The notes below the pieces were generated by a model that was not told the DNA's origin, ran no database searches, and was given only the letters and a program-made list of their open reading frames with translations. From an uncultured Clostridia bacterium (GTDB taxonomy: Bacteria; Bacillota_A; Clostridia; Christensenellales; UBA1242): 23,689 nucleotides of DNA. Position numbers and translations under genes: made by a program. The DNA lies in the NCBI GenBank assembly GCA_947629895.1, contig CANRFP010000011.1, positions 1 through 23,689 of the forward strand. Reading direction: 5' to 3'. Below, piece after piece: positions 6,608 through 13,429 of the stretch. Every line of letters starts with the position of its first letter. Positions within the stretch are counted from its first letter, which is position 1.

Positions 6608-8140
6608 TTAAACCTCTTTTTGTTCTCTTTTTTTGAAAATCCCAAGTTTTAACACAAAAGGAATGGTGAAAACTCCATAAACCACAACTCCAAGTAGCAC
6701 TGCCAACAAAATGTTTAACAGCGTTTTGAAATAATTGCATGCAACAAAGGTGTAAACGCAGAGGAACATGCACAGCGTGCCAAAAATTAAGGCAAACGCA
6801 TCAGCAAAAGGCAGCGTGAAACTGACAAGTTTTTTCAATTTCCAAACGGACAAAACGCTGACAATGCCCGCCAAAACAAGATTGCCAAGAGGAAGCGCAA
6901 AGATGTTTATTGCGGGAAGTGCGGACAAAAAAAATGTTATCAAAACTTTTGCCACGCCGCCAAGCGCTGTGCACAAAAGAATAAATTTGAACTGTCCGTT
7001 GGCTTGCAACAGCATTATAAGATATTGCATAAGCGCGGTGAAAACCACTGAAAAGCCGCCAAAAAGCATCAATTCAAAGCCCTTTTTAAGCATTGGTTCT
7101 GAAAGGTTTTTGTATAGCAAAGTTAGCAGCGGCGAGGAAATCGCAACCATGCCAAAAGTGGTTGGCAAAATTAAAAACAACAAAATTTTAAGTCCGCGCT
7201 CAATAATAAACTTTCCTCCCACGCCTTTTGAAATGGCATAAGAGATGTTTGGCAAAAGCGCAGTTGTAACGGCCATTGAAATGATGAGAGGAAAGTTTAA
7301 AACCGCCCCAACAACGCCTGTTTGCAAGCCATAAAGCTGAGTTGCAACATCACTCAAAAAGCCCGCCCTTGTCAGTCTTGGAACGATAAACAGCCCATCC
7401 AGCGCATTTGTGAGTGGCACAACAGAGGCGGAAAACATCAAAAGAAAGTTGGCGTGGTCGAACTCTCGCCTTGTTTCTTTTGCGGCAAACAGCATTTTCA
7501 CCCCGCTTTTTCTTTTGAAAAGATAGGTGGCAAAAATGTAAATTGTTGCCACAACCTCACTTAAAACAATTCCCAAAAAAGCGCCAAAAACGCCACTTGA
7601 AGTTCCGCGCCTGCCAAACAGCACTGAAAAAGCAAGCCCCAAAGCGAACTTTGCCACCTGTTCCAAAATTTGACTTATTGCTGTTGGAAACATATTTTCA
7701 AATCCTTGAAAAAAGCCACGAAAAGTTGCAAGAATTGCCCCAAGTGGCAAAAGCAAGATAAAAAATGAATAACTTCCGCCCACATCAACGCCTTGCAAAG
7801 AAGAAATAACTTTGCCTAGAAACAAAAAGCCCACACCCAAAATTAAGCCTATGCCGCCGCACACAAAAACCGCGCGTGAAAGATAGGTGTTTATTTTTTC
7901 ATATTCCCCCTTAGCCCGTGCCGCGCCAATCAGTTTTGACAAAGTGGCAGTCACTCCGCCACAAGTGAGCACCAACGCAAAGGAATAGAGCGACATCACA
8001 AGTTGGAAAATTCCAATTCCTTCAATGCCAATAAAATTTGTGAGTGGCAAACGAAAAAGTGCGCCAAGCACTTTGCAAACAAAGCCACTCACCAGCAAAA
8101 CGAGGGTGCTAATCCCCAAATTTGACCTATTTTTAAGCAT
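6608..8140 (-). CDS. MurJ/SpoVB-family lipid flippase
   Basis: A 510-aa membrane protein of the MVF/MATE-like (MOP) exporter superfamily, predicted to flip lipid-linked cell-wall precursors across the membrane. About fourteen hydrophobic helices can be read. The N-terminus has the SpoVB/YabM pattern: STLVLLVSGFVCKVLGALFR, then LPLTNFIGIEGIGIFQLVM. Later come LPLGAILATFRGFFQGFENM and ISMAVTTALLPNISYAIS, both typical of this family. The C-terminus ends in a basic tail (KKREQKEV). SpoVB, YabM and YtgP/MurJ are hard to separate by eye. The HU gene 38 bp downstream resembles the yabM neighbourhood of Bacillus. There is no Shine-Dalgarno site; TAGAAT (8146-8151 on the minus strand) lies 5 nt before the ATG, with no good -35 box. 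Confidence 0.88.
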   Translation of the reverse strand: MLKNRSNLGISTLVLLVSGFVCKVLGALFRLPLTNFIGIEGIGIFQLVMSLYSFALVLTCGGVTATLSKLIGAARAKGEYEKINTYLSRAVFVCGGIGLILGVGFLFLGKVISSLQGVDVGGSYSFFILLLPLGAILATFRGFFQGFENMFPTAISQILEQVAKFALGLAFSVLFGRRGTSSGVFGAFLGIVLSEVVATIYIFATYLFKRKSGVKMLFAAKETRREFDHANFLLMFSASVVPLTNALDGLFIVPRLTRAGFLSDVATQLYGLQTGVVGAVLNFPLIISMAVTTALLPNISYAISKGVGGKFIIERGLKILLFLILPTTFGMVAISSPLLTLLYKNLSEPMLKKGFELMLFGGFSVVFTALMQYLIMLLQANGQFKFILLCTALGGVAKVLITFFLSALPAINIFALPLGNLVLAGIVSVLSVWKLKKLVSFTLPFADAFALIFGTLCMFLCVYTFVACNYFKTLLNILLAVLLGVVVYGVFTIPFVLKLGIFKKREQKEV

Positions 8141-8200
8141 ATTTAATTCTATGTTGTTAAATAAAAAGCAAAAATATTCTAAAAATTTTCAAAAAGGGTA

Positions 8201-8229
8201 TTTACAAACGCAAAAATTCATGTTATAAT
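8201..8229 (+). promoter_or_regulatory. promoter of the 171-aa gene
   Basis: TTTACA (8201-8206) and TATAAT (8224-8229) are 17 bp apart. Transcription should begin near 8236, leaving a leader of about 36 nt with AGAGGTG before the ATG at 8272. Confidence 0.8.
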
Positions 8230-8271
8230 TATAGCGAAATTTAAACGAAAATTCGTTAAAAAGAGGTGTTT

Positions 8272-8787
8272 ATGGAAAGATTTTATTTGGGACAATCAAC
8301 TGTAAAGTATTATGGAAAAGAATCCAGACCTAATGTCGTTCCTATTGTAAGGGAGTTCACTGATTTCACATCGCCAATTCATTCCCAATTTATTGGCTTC
8401 ATTGTGGACAAATTGTCAAAAAATGACACTGATACCCTTTATGACAAAATTGGAATCCTTACAAATCAGATTACAAAACAATTTTTTAGAATCATTGCTT
8501 GTCAAGATGAAAAACACAATAAAGTTTGTTTGCCAAATGTGGCTTTGTTTAATAGTGTGTTTGAAAGAGTTAAAAAAGGCAAACAGGTTGATGGCGTTTC
8601 AATGACTTCTATTGAACTTGCAGACGCATATATATCCAGCCTTGAAGAGTGCATTGACAGAAACTACGAAGCGGAAAAAGTTATTGGAGTCCTTCCAGAC
8701 AATGAACCAAATCCACTCACAAAACTTCCAAAAGGATTAAAGGAAGCCACTGTTAAGCCTTATCTTGGCAAATCAAAAGGTAGATAA
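8272..8787 (+). CDS. hypothetical protein, 171 aa
   Basis: I do not recognise this protein. It has its own consensus promoter, an AGAGGTG ribosome-binding site 3 nt before the ATG at 8272 (a GTG two codons earlier lies inside that site and is less likely), and a strong terminator, so it is a single-gene unit. It has no signal peptide or membrane segment. The N-terminus is rich in Tyr/Phe (MERFYLGQSTVKYYGKESRP); residues 40-75 are amphipathic helix (FIGFIVDKLSKNDTDTLYDK and onward); a Lys-rich hinge (ERVKKGKQVDGV) follows, then an acidic helix (SIELADAYISSLEECIDRNY) and a basic, Pro-containing tail ending in KPYLGKSKGR. A monocistronic, well-promoted gene of this size may be abundant, but the function is unknown. 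Confidence 0.75.
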   Translation: MERFYLGQSTVKYYGKESRPNVVPIVREFTDFTSPIHSQFIGFIVDKLSKNDTDTLYDKIGILTNQITKQFFRIIACQDEKHNKVCLPNVALFNSVFERVKKGKQVDGVSMTSIELADAYISSLEECIDRNYEAEKVIGVLPDNEPNPLTKLPKGLKEATVKPYLGKSKGR

Positions 8788-8804
8788 TGTTAAAGAAAAT
8801 TAAA

Positions 8805-8833
8805 AAAGAGGGATTTCACATCTCTCTTTTTTT
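8805..8833. terminator. bidirectional terminator between the 171-aa and 419-aa genes
   Basis: AAAGAGGGA (8805-8813) pairs with TCTCTCTTT (8821-8829) with one G-U pair and a 7-nt loop, followed by further T on the plus strand and preceded by A-runs that supply T on the minus strand. It separates the two convergent genes. Confidence 0.85.
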
Positions 8834-8848
8834 ATTATAAATTGCCAA

Positions 8849-10108
8849 TCAAATTATTTTTTCTGCATCAAAATTGTTTATTTCTCTTGCTGTAAAATCA
8901 TCCGCCTTTGAAGTTGCCCTTTTTGCTTCTGTAATAGCAATATTCATCTCTTCGCCCATATTCATCAGAGCTTCTTCTTCAGGCGTTTTTGGCTTTGTTT
9001 TTTCTGGCACAGCTTTTGTTTTTGGCAATTCTGCTTGTGGAATTTCTGGTGTTGGCTTTTCAATTTCAACGGGAGTTTTTTCAACTGTTTTTGGCTCAAC
9101 ATATGGCGCAATTACTGTTGTGGCATAACTTGTTGGAGAAACCTTCCCAAACACCTTTGACAAATCAATTTTTGGGCTTGGCTTTGTTACGCTTTTTGAT
9201 CCGCCCGACTTAACCTTCGCCTTTGCTGAGGAAGGAGTTTTTTCAGCCTTTTTCTCTTTCTTCTCCTTCTTCATGTCCTCTGTGATTGTTTCAAACTTTT
9301 TGTCCTTTATGTTTGAAATTGGCTTGATGTAGCCTTCAATAATCTCTTTCCCCGCTTTTGTTTTTAAAATTTCTGGAAGAGCATTGTGCTTCATTAAAAC
9401 ATAGTCCAAAATTTCTTTTTGAAAGGCAAAATCTTGTGAAAGTGCTGGATTGTTGTTCAGCTTTTCTTCCATCAATTTTCTGTATTCCATTTTCAGCTTT
9501 TCGCCATCTTCGCCAAGCGTGTCCAAAAATTTCAGCATTTTCAGCAAATATAACTGCGACAAAATTGCCACAAGTTCTTGGTTGAACAAAAATTCTTCAT
9601 GCTGGTGCCTCAGCAAATTTTTCAAAAATTCATCTTTTTCAATTTGTTGGTCGTCATAATAAACATTCCAGCCGTTTAATGTGTTTTGGCGAAATTCTTG
9701 CGAATATAACTCCACAACACGGTCTAACTGGGTGGTGTGTTTTATGTCCTCAATGGCATCATTTTCAATTTCAATAAACCAAATTCTTGCATCGCAATAA
9801 GAATAAGAAACCTCAATGTCAATTCTAAAGTTTAAAACAAAATCATCAAGTTTTGTGGAAGCGTAAATTGAATCCCCTTCCTGATTTTCAAACTTCTTTG
9901 GCAATTTCAAAAGCGCTTTTAAAATTCGCTCATCTCGAATGTCATATTCGCCGTCCGCAAAATCCCCAAGCAAATTGCTTCTTTGCTTCTTTTGAAAATA
10001 TAAAAATTTGGTGAAATCTTGTATGAGTTTGTCCTCTTCGCTTTGCTGCGTTTCTTGAATTCCCCCCTCAACAATCCCAAAAGATTTTTTCTTCTTTTTT
10101 GTTCTCAT
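8849..10108 (-). CDS. hypothetical protein, 419 aa, with Lys/Pro-rich tail
   Basis: I do not recognise this protein. The ATG at 10108 is chosen because a promoter (TTGCAA, 17 bp, TATAAT) ends exactly 6 nt before it; the frame extends five codons to a TTG inside the -10 box, which would not be transcribed. Residues 1-10 are basic (MRTKKKKKSF). Residues 25-160 look like a folded alpha/beta domain (DDFVLNFRIDIEVSYSYCDA; FIEIENDAIEDIKHTTQLDR), and 165-250 are helical and charged. From about 280 the protein turns low-complexity: a Lys/Glu/Ser block (KKEKKEKKAEKTPSSAKAK), then Pro/Thr/Glu repeats (EKTPVEIEKPTPEIPQAELP), probably disordered, and finally an acidic helix at the C-terminus. There is no signal peptide or membrane segment. 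The layout resembles an intracellular scaffold or nucleic-acid-associated protein, but no function can be assigned. Confidence 0.72.
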   Translation of the reverse strand: MRTKKKKKSFGIVEGGIQETQQSEEDKLIQDFTKFLYFQKKQRSNLLGDFADGEYDIRDERILKALLKLPKKFENQEGDSIYASTKLDDFVLNFRIDIEVSYSYCDARIWFIEIENDAIEDIKHTTQLDRVVELYSQEFRQNTLNGWNVYYDDQQIEKDEFLKNLLRHQHEEFLFNQELVAILSQLYLLKMLKFLDTLGEDGEKLKMEYRKLMEEKLNNNPALSQDFAFQKEILDYVLMKHNALPEILKTKAGKEIIEGYIKPISNIKDKKFETITEDMKKEKKEKKAEKTPSSAKAKVKSGGSKSVTKPSPKIDLSKVFGKVSPTSYATTVIAPYVEPKTVEKTPVEIEKPTPEIPQAELPKTKAVPEKTKPKTPEEEALMNMGEEMNIAITEAKRATSKADDFTAREINNFDAEKII

Positions 10109-10114
10109 GGAAAT

Positions 10115-10143
10115 ATTATACAATACTTTTATTTGATTTGCAA
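10115..10143 (-). promoter_or_regulatory. promoter of the 419-aa gene, predicted leaderless
   Basis: On the minus strand TTGCAA (10138-10143) and TATAAT (10115-10120) are 17 bp apart. The -10 box ends 6 nt before the ATG at 10108, which puts the expected transcription start on the A of the start codon. No Shine-Dalgarno site is present. Confidence 0.7.
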
Positions 10144-10197
10144 TATTTTTTAAAATTTATTTAGAACAATTTTTTTTGAAAAAAAATAAATATAACT

Positions 10198-10359
10198 ATG
10201 AAATGCACTGACGAAGAAATGGTGCTGCTTGCAACATCAATCGCCATGGAGCTTGCAAGCGGCATGACAACTGAGGAAATTGAAGAACTGAGAAATTTTA
10301 TAAATCAAATTTCCTATTCGCTGACCACTTTAATTGGTTGCAAGTTTAAAAAAAGATGA
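10198..10359 (+). CDS. small protein, 53 aa (possibly DUF6774-like)
   Basis: The frame runs from the ATG at 10198 to TGA at 10357-10359. The peptide starts MKCTDEEMVLLATSIAMELA and continues with an acidic helix (TTEEIEELRNFINQIS) and a basic end (TLIGCKFKKR). This 50-residue, two-helix layout with the T-D-E-E-x-V-L-x-A-x-x-I-A-x-E-L opening and a final L-I-x-C-K-x-K-K-R is one I associate with small proteins of unknown function in Clostridia; the DUF6774 name is from memory and tentative. It is divergent from the 419-aa gene and convergent with rplI, and its stop codon lies inside the rplI terminator stem. There is no Shine-Dalgarno site before the ATG. It is too short for many gene finders. 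Confidence 0.6.
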   Translation: MKCTDEEMVLLATSIAMELASGMTTEEIEELRNFINQISYSLTTLIGCKFKKR

Positions 10360-10372
10360 CAAAATGTCATCT
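10347..10372 (-). terminator. rplI terminator
   Basis: On the minus strand AGATGAC pairs with GTCATCT around a 5-nt loop (10354-10360 and 10366-10372), followed by a run of seven T. The stem begins at the last base of the rplI stop codon. On the plus strand the same hairpin lacks a T-run. Confidence 0.88.
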
Positions 10373-10818
10373 CATTTCTCTGCCAAAACTTCAACTGTGA
10401 ACTTCGCTGAAATTTCGGGATATACTTTTGCCACAACGCCATACGCTCCCGCTGTTTTGATTGGCTCTTTGAGGTCAATCTTTTTCTTATCCAAATTGAT
10501 GCCAAGTTTTGCAAGTCCGTCAGCAATTTCCTTGCTTGTAACCGAGCCAAAAGTTTTGCCATTTTCGCCACATTTAATTTTTAACGTCACAGTTTTGCCC
10601 TCAATTTGTTTTGCAATCTCTTTCGCTTTCAAAATTTCTTGCTCTTTGTGAAATTTGGATGCATCTTTTTGAATGCGATTTTCATTTAATGCACTTGCAT
10701 TTGCAACTTTTGCAAGCCCCTTTTTAAGCAAAAAATTGTTTGCAAAGCCATCTGCAACTTCTTTTATTTCCCCTTTCTTTCCTGTGCCTTTCACATTTTC
10801 CAATAAAACAACTTTCAT
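10372..10818 (-). CDS. rplI: 50S ribosomal protein L9
   Basis: L9 binds 23S rRNA at the base of the L1 stalk. The 148-aa length is standard. The N-terminal rRNA-binding domain carries the signature [20 protein letters not shown] followed by [16 protein letters not shown]; a long connecting helix rich in Lys/Glu follows, and the C-terminal domain contains [20 protein letters not shown] and ends with the strand [15 protein letters not shown] lies 6 nt before the ATG. It is not beside rpsF, ssb, rpsR or dnaB here; it stands alone with its own promoter and terminator. Confidence 0.97.
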   Translation of the reverse strand: MKVVLLENVKGTGKKGEIKEVADGFANNFLLKKGLAKVANASALNENRIQKDASKFHKEQEILKAKEIAKQIEGKTVTLKIKCGENGKTFGSVTSKEIADGLAKLGINLDKKKIDLKEPIKTAGAYGVVAKVYPEISAKFTVEVLAEK

Positions 10819-10836
10819 TTTTCACCTCTTGAAATA

Positions 10837-10865
10837 AGTTTACAACATTGCGTTTTTTTTGTCAA
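10837..10865 (-). promoter_or_regulatory. rplI promoter
   Basis: On the minus strand a perfect TTGACA (10860-10865) is followed after 17 bp by TAAACT (10837-10842). Transcription should start near 10831, giving a leader of about a dozen bases with the GAGGTG site. Confidence 0.7.
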
Positions 10866-10897
10866 GAATTGGACAAGAATATATTAAGAGGTAAAAA

Positions 10898-11209
10898 ATG
10901 GATATTCGATGCAGAAAAACTAAGTGTGCCTACAACGACAGATACACTTGCAAAGCAAAAGAAATTTTAATCAAGAAAAACACTGAATGCAACAAATTTG
11001 AAGTTGGAAACAAGCCCGCTGTGGACAAAACAAAGTGGCTTTTCACGGACACGCCACCAGAATATGCCCCTCAGCGCGATAGTGCCACGCTGGACATAAA
11101 CTGCAACGCTGTGTGCCTGTTCAACAACAATGGAAAGTGCGAGGCAAATGGCATAACGGTTAACGACCTCAAAGAAAAACCTCTTTGCGTCACATTTTTG
11201 CATAAATAA
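10898..11209 (+). CDS. cysteine-rich protein with two DUF1540-like modules
   Basis: A 103-aa protein with nine cysteines, probably a small metal-binding protein. Two related halves can be read. The first is IRCRKTKCAYNDRYTCKAKE followed by ILI and a Cys about 11 residues on; the second is INCNAVCLFNNNGKCEANGI followed by TV and a later Cys (PLCVTFL). Each follows C-x(3-4)-C-x(5-7)-C-x-A-x-x-I, the pattern of DUF1540 domains in Firmicutes; DUF1540 itself is usually a shorter protein, so this may be a tandem version. The start is supported by AAGAGGT, 6 nt upstream. It lies divergent from rplI, and its TAA touches the TTA stop complement of rsmA with no base between. The function is unknown; zinc binding is inference from the cysteine spacing. 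Confidence 0.7.
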   Translation: MDIRCRKTKCAYNDRYTCKAKEILIKKNTECNKFEVGNKPAVDKTKWLFTDTPPEYAPQRDSATLDINCNAVCLFNNNGKCEANGITVNDLKEKPLCVTFLHK

Positions 11210-11989
11210 TTAAGCGTTTAAAGTTTCAAAAATCTCAACAAACTGTTCCAGCGAAAAAGTTTCCGCTCTTTTTTGCAAAACTTCCTCGCCAAGTTTTTGT
11301 TTTAAAACTTCCTTTGAATAGGCTTGCGACAAATTGTTAAGAAGAGTTTTTCTTCTCATGGAAAAACAAGTTTGCACAAATTTTAGGAAGTTTTTTTTGT
11401 CAATTTGAGTGAATTTCTCACAGATTTCAATGTTCAAAAGCGCACTGTCCACATTTGGAGCGGGATAAAACATATTTCGGCTGATGTTGCGGACAATTTG
11501 TGGATTGCCATAAAAATTCACCATAACCGTCAGCACGCCATAATCTTTGCTGCCACTTTTGGCGCATATGCGCTCGGCAACCTCTTTTTGCACCATGATT
11601 GTGAGGCTGTCAAGTTTTGTGCCTTCTTCCAAAAATTTGAAAATGATTGGCGTGGTGATGTAATATGGAAGATTTGCCACAACCTTATATTTTCCCGAAA
11701 AACTTTTTTCAATTTCGGCTAAATTTGATTTCATAAAATCTTCAAAAACAAACTGCACATTTTTTAAGCCCAAAGAAGTTAAGTGTTCTTTAAGTTCCTT
11801 GTCAATTTCAAAAGACACAACTTTTTTTGCGTTTTGCGACAAAATCTCGGTGAGACTGCCTGCGCCCGCACCCACCTCCAAAACCTCATCCTCTTTGCCC
11901 ACTTTTGCATCGTTGACAATGGCAGACAAAAGATTTTTGTCGGAAATGAAATTTTGCCCAAACTTTTTTTTAAACTCAAAATCAATCAT
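11210..11989 (-). CDS. rsmA: 16S rRNA (adenine(1518)-N6/adenine(1519)-N6)-dimethyltransferase
   Basis: RsmA (KsgA) dimethylates two adjacent adenines in helix 45 of 16S rRNA using S-adenosylmethionine; its loss gives kasugamycin resistance. At 259 aa it is slightly shorter than Bacillus KsgA. Seen in order: KKKFGQNFISDKNLLSAIV (the family opening), the SAM-binding motif VLEVGAGAGSLTEILSQ near residue 37, acidic FEIDKEL, and the catalytic NLPYYITTPIIFKFLE near residue 105. FSMRRKTLLNNLSQ near the C-terminus is the usual helical-domain signature. The ATG overlaps the tatD stop by 4 bp, and AAAGAGG inside tatD serves as ribosome-binding site. The tatD-rsmA pairing matches the yabD-...-ksgA block of Bacillus; the rnmV gene usually between them is absent here. 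Confidence 0.97.
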   Translation of the reverse strand: MIDFEFKKKFGQNFISDKNLLSAIVNDAKVGKEDEVLEVGAGAGSLTEILSQNAKKVVSFEIDKELKEHLTSLGLKNVQFVFEDFMKSNLAEIEKSFSGKYKVVANLPYYITTPIIFKFLEEGTKLDSLTIMVQKEVAERICAKSGSKDYGVLTVMVNFYGNPQIVRNISRNMFYPAPNVDSALLNIEICEKFTQIDKKNFLKFVQTCFSMRRKTLLNNLSQAYSKEVLKQKLGEEVLQKRAETFSLEQFVEIFETLNA

Positions 11990-12762
11990 ATAGAAAACAA
12001 CCTCTTTGCGTTTTGTGTTGTGATGAATGCAACTTCATCTATTGAAAGCCCTTTTAAAGATGCAATTTTATCTGCCACATATTTCACATTTTTTGGCTCG
12101 TTGCGCGTTCCTCTAAATGGCTCTGGCGCAAGATAAGGGCAGTCTGTTTCAAGCAAAATTTTTTCAATTGGAAGATTTTTAACAACTTCTTGCGCATTTT
12201 TTGCGTTTTTGAAAGTGAGAACTCCGCCAAAAGAAAAGGAGAAGCCCATTTTCATAAGAATTTCCGCGCTCTCCAAACTACCACTATAACAATGCAGCAG
12301 GCTTGGCATCTTTGGAGGGTTGTTCCTCAAAATTTCAATTGTGTCACCCATCGCATCACGGCTATGCACAACAATCGGCAAAGAAAATTTGTTTGCAAGA
12401 GAAATTTGTTTAATAAAAATCTCTTTTTGCAAGCGCTTTTTCTGCTCTATTTGCTCAATCGTCAAATCCTTCAAATAGTGATAGTCCAGCCCAATTTCAC
12501 CAACCGCAACCACTTTTTTCTGTTTTAAAAGTTCCACCAACCTCTTTTCGTCAAACTTTTCCACATCCTCAGGGTGCACGCCAACATTGGCGAAAACTTT
12601 TGGGTTTTGCTGTGCAAGTTCAATCGCCCGCACAGACGAAGATAAATCACTGCTGCTGCAAATGCAGGCAACAAGTTCTTCATCCACCCTTTTCAAAACA
12701 TCAATCAAATCCTCTTTGAACGCCTCATCATTGAGATGTGCGTGGCTGTCTATAAGTTCCAT
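11986..12762 (-). CDS. tatD: TatD-family metal-dependent deoxyribonuclease
   Basis: A 258-aa TIM-barrel hydrolase (YabD/YcfH/TatD group) that degrades DNA 3'-5' with two divalent metals. Metal ligands and signatures: LIDSHAHLND at residues 3-12 (H-x-H), VGVHPED near 61, VGEIGLDY (catalytic Glu) near 87, the His of LPIVVHSRDA near 128, LLHCYSG near 153, and LLETDCPYLAPEPFRGTRNEP near 200. It is the first gene of a two-gene unit with rsmA (4-bp overlap). There is no Shine-Dalgarno site, and the consensus promoter places the transcription start at the ATG, so it is probably translated from a leaderless mRNA. Confidence 0.96.
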   Translation of the reverse strand: MELIDSHAHLNDEAFKEDLIDVLKRVDEELVACICSSSDLSSSVRAIELAQQNPKVFANVGVHPEDVEKFDEKRLVELLKQKKVVAVGEIGLDYHYLKDLTIEQIEQKKRLQKEIFIKQISLANKFSLPIVVHSRDAMGDTIEILRNNPPKMPSLLHCYSGSLESAEILMKMGFSFSFGGVLTFKNAKNAQEVVKNLPIEKILLETDCPYLAPEPFRGTRNEPKNVKYVADKIASLKGLSIDEVAFITTQNAKRLFSI

Positions 12763-12768
12763 GCTGCT

Positions 12769-12797
12769 ATTTTAACAAAAAGACAACAATATGTCAA
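12769..12797 (-). promoter_or_regulatory. tatD promoter, predicted leaderless
   Basis: On the minus strand a perfect TTGACA (12792-12797) and TAAAAT (12769-12774) are 17 bp apart. The -10 box ends 6 nt before the ATG at 12762 (the bases between are AGCAGC, not a ribosome-binding site). The expected start of transcription is the A of the ATG. Confidence 0.82.
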
Positions 12798-12823
12798 TTC
12801 CAGCGCCACAAAATAGTTTAAAT

Positions 12824-12854
12824 TTGAAAAAATGAAGCCGATGCCGCATAAAAT
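12824..12854 (+). promoter_or_regulatory. possible spmA promoter
   Basis: TTGAAA (12824-12829) and TAAAAT (12849-12854) are 19 bp apart, wider than ideal. The -10 box ends 5 nt before the ATG at 12860, and no Shine-Dalgarno site precedes that ATG. A forespore sigma-G-type promoter could also be present; sigma-specific sequences cannot be told apart here. Confidence 0.35.
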
Positions 12855-12859
12855 TTTGT

Positions 12860-13429
12860 ATGAACACTTTTTGGATATTGATGATGCTTGCAAGTATGCT
12901 TGTTTTGCTTGTAACCAACCCAAGCGCAGTGCTGAGCGAAATGATTTCGGCATCAACTGAGGCGCTTTCCTTGTGCATTGAATTGTGTGCAGTTTATGCC
13001 GTTTGGCTTGGCATAATTGAACTTGTGGAATTAAGTGGTTTAAGCGAAAAACTTGCCAAACTTTTGCGACCTTTTGTCAAAAAAATTTTTAGAGTGGACA
13101 AGCCGGAAACGCAAAAACTTATTGCTTTGAATGTGTCGGCAAATATGCTTGGAATTGGAAACGCCGCAACTCCACTTGGGATAAAATCCATGCAGGCTTT
13201 GGATGACGGCAGCGGCAAAGCCAACTATGCCATGATAATGCTGATTGTTGTGAACGCAACTTCCATCCAACTTTTGCCAACAACTGTGATTGGACTTCGT
13301 GCCAACGCAGGCTCTGCCAACCCCGCCGACATAATTTTGCCAACAATAATTGCAACTTTTGTTACAACTGCGCTTGGAATTTTTCTTGTGTATTTGATTG
13401 ACAAACTTAAAAGGAAGGCAAAAAAATGA
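12860..13429 (+). CDS. spmA: spore maturation protein A
   Basis: SpmA and SpmB are needed for proper dehydration of the spore core; both belong to the nucleoside-recognition (Gate) transporter-like family. This is a 189-aa membrane protein with about five hydrophobic segments: residues 1-18, 38-58, 115-140, 160-180. Family patterns visible are IELCAVYAVWLGIIELVELS, SANMLGIGNAATPLGIKSM and MLIVVNATSIQLLPTTVIGL. The TGA overlaps the ATG of spmB by 4 bp. It is divergent from tatD with 97 bp between. No ribosome-binding site is seen before the ATG; an upstream ATG at 12832 is out of frame. Confidence 0.95.
   Translation: MNTFWILMMLASMLVLLVTNPSAVLSEMISASTEALSLCIELCAVYAVWLGIIELVELSGLSEKLAKLLRPFVKKIFRVDKPETQKLIALNVSANMLGIGNAATPLGIKSMQALDDGSGKANYAMIMLIVVNATSIQLLPTTVIGLRANAGSANPADIILPTIIATFVTTALGIFLVYLIDKLKRKAKK

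Noticed and set aside
6570..6773. Longer HU reading of 158 aa
   Set aside because: The extension overlaps the flippase gene in another frame and does not resemble HU; the ATG at 6569 has GGAGGA.
10859..10887. Promoter for the Cys-rich gene (TTGTCA with TATATT or TATTAA)
   Set aside because: Transcription would begin at or after its AAGAGGT ribosome-binding site, which would then be useless; the TGTCAA is better explained as the rplI -35 on the other strand.
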